From Nectonema munidae (lineage: Eukaryota > Nematomorpha > Nectonematoida > Nectonematidae), in assembly GCA_030549495.1 (NCBI GenBank), contig JAUIRK010001050.1:62001-126000 (forward strand): DNA of 64,000 bases, in the 5' to 3' direction. Below are positions 1-10,764 of the stretch, piece by piece; the stretch's first letter is position 1, and each line of letters opens with the position of its first letter. The position numbers and the translations under genes were made by a program. The notes below the pieces were generated by a model. That model did no database searches and was not told the origin of the DNA. It was given only the letters and a program-made list of their open reading frames with translations.

Positions 1-134
1 TTAATAATTTTAAATGCGGACATGTTTGGAATTGAAACAAATAAATATGTGTGACAATAGAAAATAAATATATTAAATTGTTCAAGATATCTCTGTAAAA
101 AAATCATTTTTATAAAAAAAATTATAAAATTATT

Positions 135-176
135 GGGGCGGCGGTCGCCCCCTGCCGCCCTTTTGCCGACGCCCTT
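135..176 (-). mobile_element. GC-rich terminus of a hAT-like element (fragment)
   Basis: The reverse complement reads CAAGGGCGTCGGCAAAAGGG and continues G/C-rich, much like the ends of animal hAT elements. The element would extend toward position 1 and off the window. A second end-like sequence CAGTGGCGGATGC lies at 1078 in the other orientation. Superfamily is inferred from the ends only. Confidence 0.4.
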
Positions 177-1417
177 GAACTAATGAAAATCATACAGCAA
201 AAAAGTAATAATTAGTCTAATTTATTTTCATAAATTAAATATATATATTTAATTATATATTTAAAATTATTAAGTTGGAAAAAATTTTTTAGAGTGGGGG
301 GGGGGGGGGGAGATAACCCATAAGTACCGAATTAAGGCTGCCCGATTAATAAAAAGGAGGACATTAACAGAAAAATAGTAAAAAATCTGTACTAACCTAA
401 TTTTTAAATACTTATTATATGCAAAATGAGTTTATTTTTAAAATTTTAAAAATCCAAAATATATTTGATACTTTTGCAAAGATGAAATGTTCTTCAACGT
501 TTTTTTTATTTTCACGGAGATCTCTATAAAATTCACTGCAAGAAACTGGGTTTTAAATGGGTTTTTACAATCATTACATTGATGCTCCATCAAAGAAAAA
601 ATTCTCTCTATATTTGCCTTATGAGCTTGGATTCCAAAATATATTGTATCATTTTCATTAATTCAGAAAAGTTATCTCTACGTTAGAAAATCCGAACAAT
701 TTATTTACAATAATATAATTTATAAAAATATGAATATAATGGTACTTCTCGGTATGCTACTAAGGTATCTTGAAGTGTAGGTACAATCGCATCCCTTGTG
801 TTGAACTATGAGTAAATAAGACTTGGTGCTAGATCGAAGTATCGAAACGAGTTGAATATCAAATCGAAGTATCTAAACGATCTTTCTCACGCCGCCTATA
901 AAGTAGGAATGACTTTTAGTAACTTTTAAATAGTGATTAATTTTCATTTGTTGCGAGCTTATTATTTAGGTACATTTTTTGTTTGTTTTAAAAACGTATG
1001 CATAACATTTCTACTAAAGTCAATTTTTTATTATCAAAGTAACCAAATGACAGTGTCGTACCTATTTTTAATGACGCCAGTGGCGGATGCTAATTTTTCC
1101 GCCCCTTAGAATTTCAAATAACACTTCAAAACGACCAAAATTTAATAATATAGGTATTGGACATTGGAATATAAATGCTAGCCAAACATTATTACATTAC
1201 TATTTAAGTCTAAAATATCTCAATTAAAATTTTTTTGATAATATATTTATACAAATAAATTTTTCACCAGGAGCAGACCATCCCTCCTGCCAGTAATGTT
1301 GCACTAGTTGAATATAGAAATTTAGTACAAAAAGGTTTTAGCAAATTAGAGATTTTTAATTAGTTAGATATCTCATAACCTGTACGGTTGAACGCGGGTA
1401 GACAACTTGCGTGTTAT
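177..1417. other. AT-rich, no gene seen
   Basis: Contains a poly-G run at about 297-310 and a hAT-like end CAGTGGCGGATGC at 1078 followed by TTTTTCCGCCCC. No coding frame could be supported. Confidence 0.5.
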
Positions 1418-1557
1418 CTCCAACCCTTATATTACGATGATTCTTCTCCAACCTGTATTCTACGATGATTTATCTCCAAACTATATACTACAATGATTCA
1501 TCTCCAACCTGTATACTACGATGATTCATCTCCAACCTGTATACTACGATGGTTTCT
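1418..1557 (+). repeat. 28-bp minisatellite, five copies
   Basis: Unit CTCCAACCTGTATACTACGA plus TGATTCAT, with copies starting at 1418, 1446, 1474, 1502 and 1530. Two further units lie at about 1,673-1,741, after a 120-bp interruption that resembles the neighbouring 178-bp repeat. Confidence 0.9.
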
Positions 1558-1743
1558 ATTCCATGTACAAATAACTAGGGAGACTATTGTCAACTTTCTG
1601 TTCACATTCTGCTAGATGTAAGATTTGATATATCTCATTCGGGGAGACGATGCTACATAAGTTATTACCTATATACATTTGTATACTACGTTGGTTCATC
1701 TCCAACCTGTATACCGCGATAATTCATCTCCAACCTATATAAT

Positions 1744-1922
1744 ATATTTTATCAAATAATCAAAATAAAATTCTGTAATCAAAGAATCGAAAAATATTCT
1801 TTAAAAAATCAAAAAATATCAAACTTTCTGTTCATATTTTGCTACCTCATAGGATGTTACAAAAGTTATTACCTATACTTTGCAATTTGCACGATTTTAA
1901 ATATTATATTTGTCAAATAATC
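1744..1922 (+). repeat. Direct copy of the palindrome arm (~178-bp period)
   Basis: Almost identical to 1,922-2,072 (aatcgaaaaatattcttta and onward through gcaatttgcacgattttaaa). With the inverted arm at 2,219-2,453 this makes three copies of the same sequence, two direct and one inverted. A more diverged trace is seen at about 1,587-1,670. Confidence 0.82.
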
Positions 1923-2453
1923 AAAATAAAATTCTGTAATCAAAGAATCGAAAAATATTCTTTAAAAAATCAAAAAATATCAAACTTTCTGTTCATATTT
2001 TGCTACCTCATACGATGTTACAAAAGTTATTACCTATACTTTGCAATTTGCACGATTTTAAATATTATATTTGTCGAATAATCAAAGAATCGAAAAATGT
2101 TCAAATCAAAAAATATTTATTCTTTTTAAATATATCGTTGGCTCCCCTTACTTTTAGTTTCGTATGTGCATAATTTGATAAAAATTAATTATTAAAGACT
2201 AGGTTTATCTTTCAATTTTAAAAGTAAGGGGAGCCAACGATATATTTAAAAAGAATAAATATTTTTTGATTTGAACATTTTTCGATTCTTTGATTATTCG
2301 ACAAATATAATATTTAAAATCGTGCAAATTGCAAAGTATAGGTAATAACTTTTGTAACATTGTATGAGGTAGCAAAATATGAACAGAAAGTTTGATATTT
2401 TTTGATTTTTTAAAGAATATTTTTCGATTCTTTGATTACAGAATTTTATTTTT
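1923..2453. repeat. Long palindrome: ~234-bp arms, 62-bp spacer
   Basis: Left arm 1923-2156 and right arm 2219-2453 are nearly perfect reverse complements over their whole length. The arms meet at CGTTGGCTCCCCTTACTTTTA and its complement. The spacer is AT-rich. The arms would fold into a long hairpin if single-stranded or transcribed. Confidence 0.9.
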
Positions 2454-3326
2454 ATTGCTAATTTTTGACGAAGTTTTTGTAATATCATTTTTTTACTTTG
2501 TTTCGGTGAATGAAACACTTACTAACTAGTCATTAAAACTAACTAATTTTGATAATTAATAATAAAAAACAATCTTAGAATTGAAATAACATGATAAAAT
2601 GAAGGATTCAAGTGCATTTTACTGAAAAGTCAACTTGTTTTTGTTACCTGTTAATCTTGTGCACGAATAGTTAAACATTACCCCTTCCGCCTCCTTGGTA
2701 GAAAACTCCAACAATATATTTTATTCTTTCTTATCTGTATTAGTTCTATATTTTCCCTTATACTCTTTACCATTTTTTCATGCATTTAAGTATATAGAAT
2801 TAAAATATTTTTTGAATTCTTTAAGTAGAGTAGCCAGGAATTTGAATCAAGGGGGAGGGGTAAAATTATGGCACAAAATAGTAGAAAATATTTTTCTGAG
2901 AGGGGGAGGATGGGGTGGGTGGCCTCTGTGTTAACGTTGCCAGATTTTCACATCATCAAATCGAGACAAAATGATGTTGAAAAAAGGCAAGAACGAAATG
3001 TATTTTTTACAAAAATAATTAATATGCAAAGTACTTTGAATGCGAAAAAGAAGTAAACAATCTTATTTCAAGCTAATATTTTTCAAACTCCTTTTTTGGA
3101 CATAAGATTAGGGAATAAAACTTCTTGAATCCTGGTAACCCTACTCTCTACCAAAAAAATTTCCTACTCTGTTTTCGTTTAGTTTTTGAAAATCAAATTT
3201 CTTTATCTGTAGTTAATGAAGAAAATTTGAAGTTGAAGTCCGAAATGTGCTCTAAATTTTATCATTGCAATAGTGTCAATTAACTTTTATTTTAATTATT
3301 TTTTACTGCAAGACACAGTATATATT
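2454..3326. other. No gene seen
   Basis: AT-rich. A G-rich patch at about 2,850-2,920 (after TAGCCAGGAATTTGAATC) resembles a transposon end but has no partner that I could find. Open frames across it are short and unrelated to any family I know. Confidence 0.5.
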
Positions 3327-3330
3327 TTAA

Positions 3331-3724
3331 CCCGTTAACGAACAGAATAATCAGACGATATATAGTATAAAGCAGAAGATTTGTATTAAAAAGCATTAAT
3401 ATACGCAGACGATTCACATATTTGCAAAGTCGACTGTGGTCGATAACCGGTTAAACATTGATCCTTCAAATGCCCTATTTTGAAGAATTTATCATATGTG
3501 AGTGACAAAATCCAAGAAACTTTTCGAGAACTTACTGACAAAGAATTGCTTGAATGTTTGAAGCCTGCACTCAACGAGTCAGATGATGACTTAACCCATT
3601 TAAGACCAAGCAAAGCAGACGATATCTAAAAAAACGCAGACGATTTATATTCAAAGTCATTGAAAAAAGCAGACGAAGATGAAATAACTTATGTTCCAAA
3701 ATAGGAACATTGGTCGTAAATGGG
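3331..3724 (+). mobile_element. piggyBac-like element with TTAA borders
   Basis: Flanked by TTAA at 3327-3330 and 3725-3728. Ends are CCCGTTAACGAAC and the inverted CCCATTTACGACC. The first 125 bp match the 128-bp element at 34,555-34,682. The middle (about 3,480-3,615) encodes ETFRELTDKELLECLKPALN then ESDDDL, like the acidic N-terminus of piggyBac transposases. From 3,593 a second TTAACCC-headed unit leads to the right end. It looks like an internally deleted element or two short units around a transposase scrap. Confidence 0.68.
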
Positions 3725-3986
3725 TTAAAGAAATAAAGGAGATTTATCATTATTAGAAAATTTAGATAAAAGAATTAATGTTATTGCTACTTCAAACTTG
3801 AAACAAAAAATATTTTAGATTTTTTTAGTAAATAAATTTTTCAGTGGTTTAATTTTACATTTTGGTTAAAGCAACAATTTTAAAGTTGTTGTTTGCACGT
3901 TTGACCTTCTATAGATAATGTTGCATGAAGTAAACTTAAACACAGTCTTTTTTTAAACTAGAAATAACTCCCGCATTTTACCACCA

Positions 3987-4175
3987 CCCTCGATATAACG
4001 CCAATTTTTGTTGGTCCCAGAGATTGCGTTAAAACGAGGGCGCACTGTATCTGACTAAGTTAAACCAGTAATTTAACATGTGCGAGATACAGCTGGGACT
4101 GGGACCTCGATTCAACTTCGAGTTAAGCGCAATTTTGACATCATCCGACTTTGAGTTATCGGGAGTTTTCTGTAT
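3987..4175. mobile_element. Two pogo/Tigger-like terminal fragments
   Basis: First: CCCTCGATATAACGCC paired with GCGTTAAAACGAGGGCGCAC and then TGTA at 3987-4049. Second: cctcgattcaacttcgagtt to cgggagttttctgta at about 4,097-4,175. Both resemble Tigger/pogo ends (TACAGT..ACTCCCGATAA.TCGAA). They lie just upstream of MPHOSPH6. No transposase remains. Confidence 0.45.
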
Positions 4176-4343
4176 TTCAGATTTTATAATTAATTACAAC
4201 TTTTTATCTAATTGCTCTTTTGATAAATGTAATTATTTTATGTAGATTTTGTGTTTTATTAATCGTATATTTGTTTTTTATATTTTACAGGTATTTTGAT
4301 TGAATATAAAGAAATTTATTTATTTGTATCAACATCGTTGGAG

Positions 4344-4718
4344 ATGCCTAAATTATCAAAGAATGTGCTGAATATGAAATTTATGAAGCGAAATGAACCT
4401 AAAGATGAAAAAGAAGCAGAAAATGAGAGTGATTTACTGAAAGATTGTATTTTTATATACGAACCGAGTATATCAAACTGTTGCAAGTATCCATTAGGTA
4501 GATTTTCCTTCAAAGGTTTCAACGCAAAAATTGAAAAATTAAACAAACCGTCTCCCGTATTAATTTCACTTGAAGAAGACGATATTAAGAGTATATCTGA
4601 CAATGAAATGGCACAAAGATACAGTTCATTAATCATATCCGATAATAAAAGACTCAACGAAGAAGAAAATAAGAAACATTTCAAGAAAAGAAAAAAAGTT
4701 AAAGAAGCCTGTATTTGA
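4344..4718 (+). CDS. MPHOSPH6: M-phase phosphoprotein 6 homologue (nuclear exosome cofactor)
   Basis: Open frame of 124 residues. Three conserved blocks of the MPP6 family are visible in order: an N-terminal LSKN(V/L)L.MKFM.R block at residues 4-16, a central GRFSFKGFN..IEKL block at about 53-67 (human GRMSFRGFNPEVEKL), and an SDNEMAQRYSSLI block at about 86-98 (human SDEEMARRYETLV). The C-terminus is lysine-rich. MPP6 is known to bind the RNA exosome and help recruit the MTR4 helicase in nuclear RNA processing, including 5.8S rRNA maturation. The chosen ATG is the one directly before PKLSKN; the frame is open 48 nt further upstream, but that part has no family resemblance. A pyrimidine-rich acceptor ends at 4290, so a 5' noncoding exon probably lies upstream; I could not locate it. 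The protein is shorter than human MPP6 (about 160 aa), and the usual C-terminal FLKP-like end is not evident. Family assignment is from remembered sequence. Confidence 0.88.
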   Translation: MPKLSKNVLNMKFMKRNEPKDEKEAENESDLLKDCIFIYEPSISNCCKYPLGRFSFKGFNAKIEKLNKPSPVLISLEEDDIKSISDNEMAQRYSSLIISDNKRLNEEENKKHFKKRKKVKEACI

Positions 4719-4765
4719 ACTAAAACAATTTTAGTCCTTTTATTTGTTTTTATATAGTTATAATT

Positions 4766-4771
4766 AATAAA
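4766..4771 (+). promoter_or_regulatory. Polyadenylation signal of MPHOSPH6
   Basis: Canonical AATAAA 48 nt after the stop codon, followed by a T/G-rich stretch. This is the expected position for 3' end formation of a short 3' UTR. Confidence 0.6.
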
Positions 4772-5177
4772 ACTTGTACGTATGCACTTTGTAGTTTCAG
4801 CAAAATATATTTCTTAATCACTTACTAGTACCAATACCATTGTCCTGTCATATGAAATAGATGGACAATTAACCGAAATCGATTGGTTTACTTACTTCAT
4901 GTGCTTGTGTCATAGAGACACTAGTCAGGTGGTGTTCAGGCAAAATATTAGCGACAATTTGCGGCCTGTGACAAAATTGTGAGAGGAAACAAACTAAAGT
5001 TAGTAGTTAGTTATATCAGCGTTTGTCAAGCTTTTAGCCATGCGTGCGTATCGCATACTAGAAACGTCTACACTTTTCGACCACAAGTTAGTGTTCAAGG
5101 CTTTAATTTGACTTAATTTAAAGATGAACATAATTACTTTTGTTTAATAAAATAATCAAAAATGTAAAATTTATGCA
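4772..5177. other. Spacer after MPHOSPH6
   Basis: No gene seen. The part at about 4,930-5,100 is less AT-rich than its surroundings and may be old transposon sequence, but no ends were found. Confidence 0.45.
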
Positions 5178-5179
5178 TA

Positions 5180-5715
5180 CCATATATTTCGGTGTATAAG
5201 TAGACCTACAGATAAGTCGACTCCTAAAATGAGAGTAATTTTTTTTTTATGATTTTTGCTAATATCTGAGGTATAAGTCGACCTCTAAAATACAGAACTC
5301 GCCTAAATTATCGACTCGCGTAAGCACCAGTGTAAAAGTTGAAATACGAAACTCGCCTAAGTTATCGGCTAGCCTACGCAGCAGTGTAAAAGTTACCATA
5401 TATAAAACACCGGGCATTAATTAAAGACTACCGGTATGTTATTACAAATGTTCTACTCACAATGTGAAATAATATATAAGTTAGTATTAACATAAATCTC
5501 TATAGTTAAAAAATCTCTATTTACATTAGTAGCTACATGTATTTACATCGGTAGTTACCGCACCGAGGCTGTCGTCGGTATTAGCCTAAGGTTAGGCCTG
5601 GTTTCCTGCACCAATATGCCACAAGATTTAAAGGTTTGCTCTTTGTTATTGCTATATAATTCGATCCTCAATTTTGGGGGGGCTAAAAGATCGACTTATA
5701 AACCGAAATTTACGG
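5180..5715. mobile_element. 536-bp TIR element with TA duplication (Tc1/mariner-pogo type)
   Basis: Inverted ends CCATATATTTCGGTGTATAA and CCGTAAATTTCGGTTTATAA, flanked by TA on both sides (5178-5179 and 5716-5717). Inside, TAAGTCGACYYC motifs and AACTCGCCTAARTTATCG are repeated. No coding sequence. TIR and TA target fit a non-autonomous Tc1/mariner-superfamily element. Confidence 0.72.
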
Positions 5716-5717
5716 TA

Positions 5718-7818
5718 ATTTAGAAAGGTTTTAAGATTACTTTTAATATAGATTCCTGTACATAAGAAAATATAGTAATAAAAAATTCCAATGATAAAAA
5801 CTGGAAATATCGGAGTAAGAAGAGAAAATTTTCAATGTGAAACTTAAGTAAATGAAGAACATAGTTTTTTAAATTTTAAGGCTATTGTAATTTTTGTCAA
5901 CAAATTTGATTACGCGTAAGAAGTTTTAAAAATTTAAGAGGATTTATTTCTTACATAAGCATATCTGCAGTTTGCACATGAATTTTATAAAAATGGATGA
6001 ACACTCATAATTGGGCATTTTTAATTTTTTCGTGCATATTTGTTATGTGCGAAAATGTTTCCAAGGTTTCAATTTTAATAATCCTCTAATGCTGATACTT
6101 TCATAGAAAGGCTTGAAAATGAGCTGTTTCACGGTGTAGAGGATTTTTAATTTTTTTTCAAATTAAAACTAATCAATGAAAAGTTTTTGTATATAGAATT
6201 AGGAAAAATAGAAATAGGTATCAAATGAAAACTTTTTGTATTAGGATATTATAAGAAATTTTCCATCTCCAAGATGCGATATAGAAAATGTCTAAAAATC
6301 AAATGCAAGTTGTGAATTTGAAAATTGATTTTAAAATGACAAAATTCACGCTATTCAAAGTTAGAACATTACATTTTTGTAACAAGACAGAAAAACACAT
6401 TTTTTTAATATCACTTTATTTTGACCTAATAAAATGCTAATCTCTCGTTGAATTCTGAAGTTCTTCAAAAAAATCTGATCCAAGATTTATGAACTAGTAT
6501 GTCAATATATGTGTAGTATGTATGTATCTATGTATTCGTATGTAGTATGTCTAGATGTTTTTTTTGTGTCTGACATGTCTTGATACAAATTAATAAGAAC
6601 GTTTGTGCCAATAATGTCAAAAAATATTTATGTGTATGTATGTACCATTGCGTTAACACAAAACCTAAAACTAATATTAATGCTAATTCTACACTAATCC
6701 TAATCCCGGAAATAGGTTTCTAAAATTTTACACATTAAGCTCTTTTTTTTAATTGGTTGAGCACTTGTCATGTAATATGTAAATTTAGGAACAAATTGGA
6801 ATAGTCAAGCAGTAGTATGTAGAATAAGCTGAAAAAAGACACAAAATGAATAAAGTGATACTTTTTTTCAGAGTATTACGAATATAAAAGCTAATAAACT
6901 TAATTTTTAGTTTTTCATTTTCAATAATATAGTTAAAAAGTTTTTTGATACATCTTTGTACTGAAATAAATACGTTTTTTACTTTATATATGATTGTTAT
7001 TACTTTTGCAAAGACATATCATTAGCAAGCAGGATTTCTACTACTTATTCTGATTCAATTCAATTTATTGTTAATTAAACATGATGTATATAATCGAAAA
7101 TGAATATAACATGTTAGTGTGTGGACACTGTGAGTAAAAAATAAATGGTATCAAGCAGAAACACAATATTCAAAGCAAAAGAGTTGGAAAAGAGTTGTTG
7201 TAATCATAGAATGAGATCGGCAAACAAGGATTTTTTAAACTGTGAAAGGGAGGACATGGGTCTTTTTTCTTACTTTAGGAAAGGAGTGATAGTAGATAGG
7301 GTAAAAATGTTTTTTCAAACAGTTGATTAGTTTTTTATAGTAATCTTTTTTATATGAGTATCTTTTGACCATAAAAATTAGATAGTATTTGGCTGGATGA
7401 CTGAGACGATCTTGCTTCATTAGTTTTATAAAAAAAATCCAGGTTTCATGACGAATTCTTTTAGGCATCCTTACTAAATTGTGGTATTTGAGACGAGCAA
7501 AAAAAGGAAATTGGAGAAGCAGAACATTAAACGGATGCTAAAAGCGTGATGCAGAGATACAGTTGCCTTCATCTGCCATTTTAGAATTAAGGCCGAGAAG
7601 AAAAAAAAAGTTCCTTTCACAGTGAAAAAATTGGTTATAAATTTTATCAATCTGTGAGAGAAAGACCAAGCGATGAAACCTCCAAAGTGATTTTCGTTGT
7701 GCATCAACACATAACGCATAAATAAAAAAAAATCATTTTCCAATACTTTTTATAATATTTTTATGATTTTAGTAGAAAAATATAATAAACTTTTGAAAAA
7801 AAATATATAATTATATTG
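5718..7818. other. 2.1 kb without a supportable gene
   Basis: AT-rich. Holds a degenerate (TATG)n microsatellite at about 6,517-6,550. Short open frames near 7,145-7,740 on both strands have no recognisable domain. Confidence 0.5.
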
Positions 7819-7962
7819 GTCAACTCGCACAAAAACAAGTCGCATCAATCAACTCGCTTCTTGTAATACCAACTTAAACTAAATACATGACTAACAAAAA
7901 ATTAACTGATAAATTAAAAATAATTGGGGCGAGTTAGTAAAAGTAATTTGGTGCGAGTTGAC
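7819..7962. mobile_element. 144-bp MITE
   Basis: Perfect inverted ends GTCAACTCGCAC / GTGCGAGTTGAC with further inner CAACTCGC / GCGAGTTA motifs. Non-coding. Superfamily undetermined. Confidence 0.66.
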
Positions 7963-8119
7963 AAGATCCCATTATATTTAAATAATTGTGTCTAGATTTT
8001 TCAAATGATTTTATATAATAAAGCAAAAAAATTTTAGTACGATCTCAGTAACGTGAAAAGTTAGTTTTTTAGACCCTAAATGAGGTTTTTGTTAGTTTTA
8101 AAACCATCATTTTTTCTTA

Positions 8120-8285
8120 AGGGGCGCGAGTAAGGTTGGTTAAAATAATGGGTTTTGATAACTCAACATCATGGTTCGATACCCCATCAAGCTTTCTTCC
8201 TCATAGTTCGATGATACAAGCGGCGCACTTGGCCTTCTCGATGAAAACATCTCCGGTACCTTTATCTTTAAGTAAAAATTTTTTG
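8120..8285 (+). mobile_element. tRNA-derived SINE, copy 1
   Basis: The 5' part resembles a tRNA. An A-box-like AAGGTTGGTT is followed about 50 nt later by a B box GGTTCGATACC at 8173-8183, which fits GGTTCGANNCC. The body that follows (catagttcgatgatacaagc to cggtacctttatc) is shared with the copies at 13,535 and 23,400, and that sharing is what identifies the family. Target duplications were not resolved. Confidence 0.66.
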
Positions 8286-9278
8286 ATTAGAAAGGTCAAT
8301 TTCTAACTTTTTATTTTATTGTAAAATGTGAAAAAGATCGAAGATTTCTATAGCACAAAAAACCTAAATTTGCAAATTTTAAGGAAAGAAGCTTTTCCTA
8401 TCTATTGTGAAATAAATTTAAACGTTGAAAAAAGTACTATTTCTGGCATTTTAAAAACACCTGGAAAATGTTGAAACTTCCAGTGTGATAAAAAAATTTC
8501 ACGAGGGAAAGATTTAAAAAAAGTTCTTTCTCAACGGATGCTTACATCAATTCACTCAATAGTTTTGTGAATGAAAAGATCATTTTAGGTAAAGAGAAAA
8601 TTTTTGGCAAACACTGAAAGTTGGCTTCTTAATTTTAAATAAGCCTCCATTTGCCTTATGCGCCCAATCCTTTGATAAAAACCAATAATTATTTATGATT
8701 CTCATTTCTAAACTCTTCAAATATTTTGATTATGAAAAATACTGCTATTTTTTAGCAATTCAATAGGGTGGATAAGAAATGAGAATATAATCTTTTTCTG
8801 AATCATCCTTGTAGCAGAATTTAAATTATATCATTTACATGTTAATAAGGCACCTAGTGTAAAACAAAATTTTGATATTTTGGATAGATATCATTTCCCT
8901 ACCAAAAAACACCACTAAACATTTGCAACCATTGAAGGCGCAGGCCTAGCTAATAATTTCAAGCATCATTATTGAAAAAATTGGTTATACATATTTATCA
9001 ATCTGTGAGAGAAAGAGTTTTGAACATTTACCTGTAGATCTAAGAAAACTTTTTAATAATACACTGTTCTTGGTATACTCTGAAATCAATCAAAAAAATT
9101 TCTATCTACTGGAATGATGCAGATTTTATTTCATGCGCGTATTTATGGGAAAACGGCCTGAACTAAGTTTCTAAGCTTTTTGCTTACTTGGTAAACTAAA
9201 TGCCCCCCTTCCAACATACTCCTTTATACTTACTCCCCCTTTTTAATAAATTTCTAAAAATGGGTCATATTATTTACA
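8286..9278. other. No gene seen
   Basis: About 1 kb of AT-rich DNA with no frame or repeat I could support. Confidence 0.5.
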
Positions 9279-9740
9279 TGAAAACACCAAAAGATATGAA
9301 TTTTTAGTAAAAACAACAATAAATCTATAAAATCTATATTGAAAAATTATAACAAAAAACTATTCAAAGTCCGAAAGGTATTAGAATTTTCTCAGGTAAG
9401 TTTTTATCTTTTAATATTTTTTTAACAGATTTGTCTTTTCGAGAGGTTTTTTTTAAATGTTTTACTTTTTTTTTAATAATTTTAATCTTTGGGTTTCTTT
9501 CGGTAATTTTTTTGTCATTCAATAGTTTTGTTGAACCCATTTCATCCCATGGTCACTTTTAACTAACACAGAAAAATTCTAATTTTATGGTAATATCAAA
9601 TTACTTAATTTCTCTTCTTTCTATGGGATGAAATGTGTTACTAATTTTTGAATTCAGAATATACAGATTTATAGTGTTTAATGATTTTTCAAATGTTTTT
9701 TGATTTTTTTTACTAAAAATTTTAATATCTTTTGGTGTTT
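9279..9740. mobile_element. ~460-bp element with inverted ends, upstream of SARS2
   Basis: Ends share AACACCAAAAGATAT and TTTTTAGTAAAAA as inverted repeats (9,279-9,313 and 9,705-9,740). An inner inverted pair ATTTCATCCCATG / ATGGGATGAAAT lies at 9,538 and 9,625. Non-coding; likely a MITE. It ends about 340 bp before the SARS2 start codon. Confidence 0.55.
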
Positions 9741-10079
9741 TTCTGTCTCTTCCGATAAAAAGCTTGACTCCTAAAAATAAGGTTTTTTTTACAAATGATG
9801 GAGCTTTAGTTAAATCTCTACACCTTTTTTATCCTCTTTTTGTTATTAGATTTCAAACTTGCTATTTATTTTAAAAATTATTTACTGTTATTTAAAGATA
9901 AAGTTTTTTACTTAATTTATAACATGGGATCATATACCTCATGTCTAAATTTTACTTTCAACATGGTGAAATCACATTCTATTCAAATTTTATTTCTTTT
10001 TTTCAAAGTAGAATTCCCTACTGTAAATTAAAGCTAGAATCGCATTCTTCGAATTTTCAAATTTACTAATCATCTCTAA
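9741..10079 (+). other. 5' flank of SARS2
   Basis: Expected to hold the promoter and 5' UTR. No clear TATA box or initiator could be set apart from the general AT richness. Confidence 0.4.
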
Positions 10080-10764
10080 ATGAATTTCTCTTCCATAAAG
10101 TTTCTCGGAAAAAAAGTGAATATCAAAAGATTTAGCGCATTGGCTTCATTTTCTAACTTTGATCTGGGTTACATCCTTAACGCTGAAAATGAAAGCGATA
10201 TACGTTACCAACTCAAGCGTCGCTCTTCTCAATTCGACTACGATGCCTTGCTTAAAGACTTTTCTGTGCTTAAAGACGCTTATGAAGATGATAAAAATAA
10301 GTTTGATGCTCTTTGCAATGCTTTTAAGGAAAGATTGAATCTTTTTCCTAACAGAATTAGTCAGGAGTCGTTAGTTTTGAACGAAAATGATGCCTTTAAG
10401 ATTATAAAACATCATCTGGATAAAATTAGATGCAAAAGACCGCCAAAGCCTCTTGAAGTTTTGTCAGAACATCTGAATATGTTTCGGTTTAAAAATTTAG
10501 GCGCTGTCACTGGTACTAAGTCCTATTTTATTTCAAATGAAATCTCTTGCCTTGAATCTGCCATTTTAAAGGCTGTTTTGTCATTCCTCAAGTCGAAAGG
10601 ATTTCTACTTATTAGGGTTCCTACAATTGTTAAATCAAGTCTGATAGGTTCTTGTGGCTTCGATTGCAGCTCTAAACACAATCCTCTTTACTTCTTAGAA
10701 AAGGCGATGGATTTTGATGGGCATTCTTTATCTTTATCTGGTACTGCTGAAATTTCTCTTGCAG
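10080..10764 (+). CDS. SARS2: SARS2 exon 1: targeting sequence, tRNA arm, motif 1, TAE loop
   Basis: Encodes residues 1-228 and ends in phase 1 at gcag|gtattc. The frame stays open ten codons past the donor, so the splice was set by homology: GTAEISLA must continue into a (G/E)YF block, as in human GTAEVGLAGYF, and that block is found in exon 2. Confidence 0.88.

Noticed and set aside
7145-7743. Overlapping 60-90 codon frames on both strands
   Set aside because: No known domain and no splice context; expected by chance in AT-rich sequence.
8173-8183. A tRNA gene at the B box
   Set aside because: No acceptor stem or cloverleaf could be formed; the same head recurs fused to a common tail, so it is a SINE.
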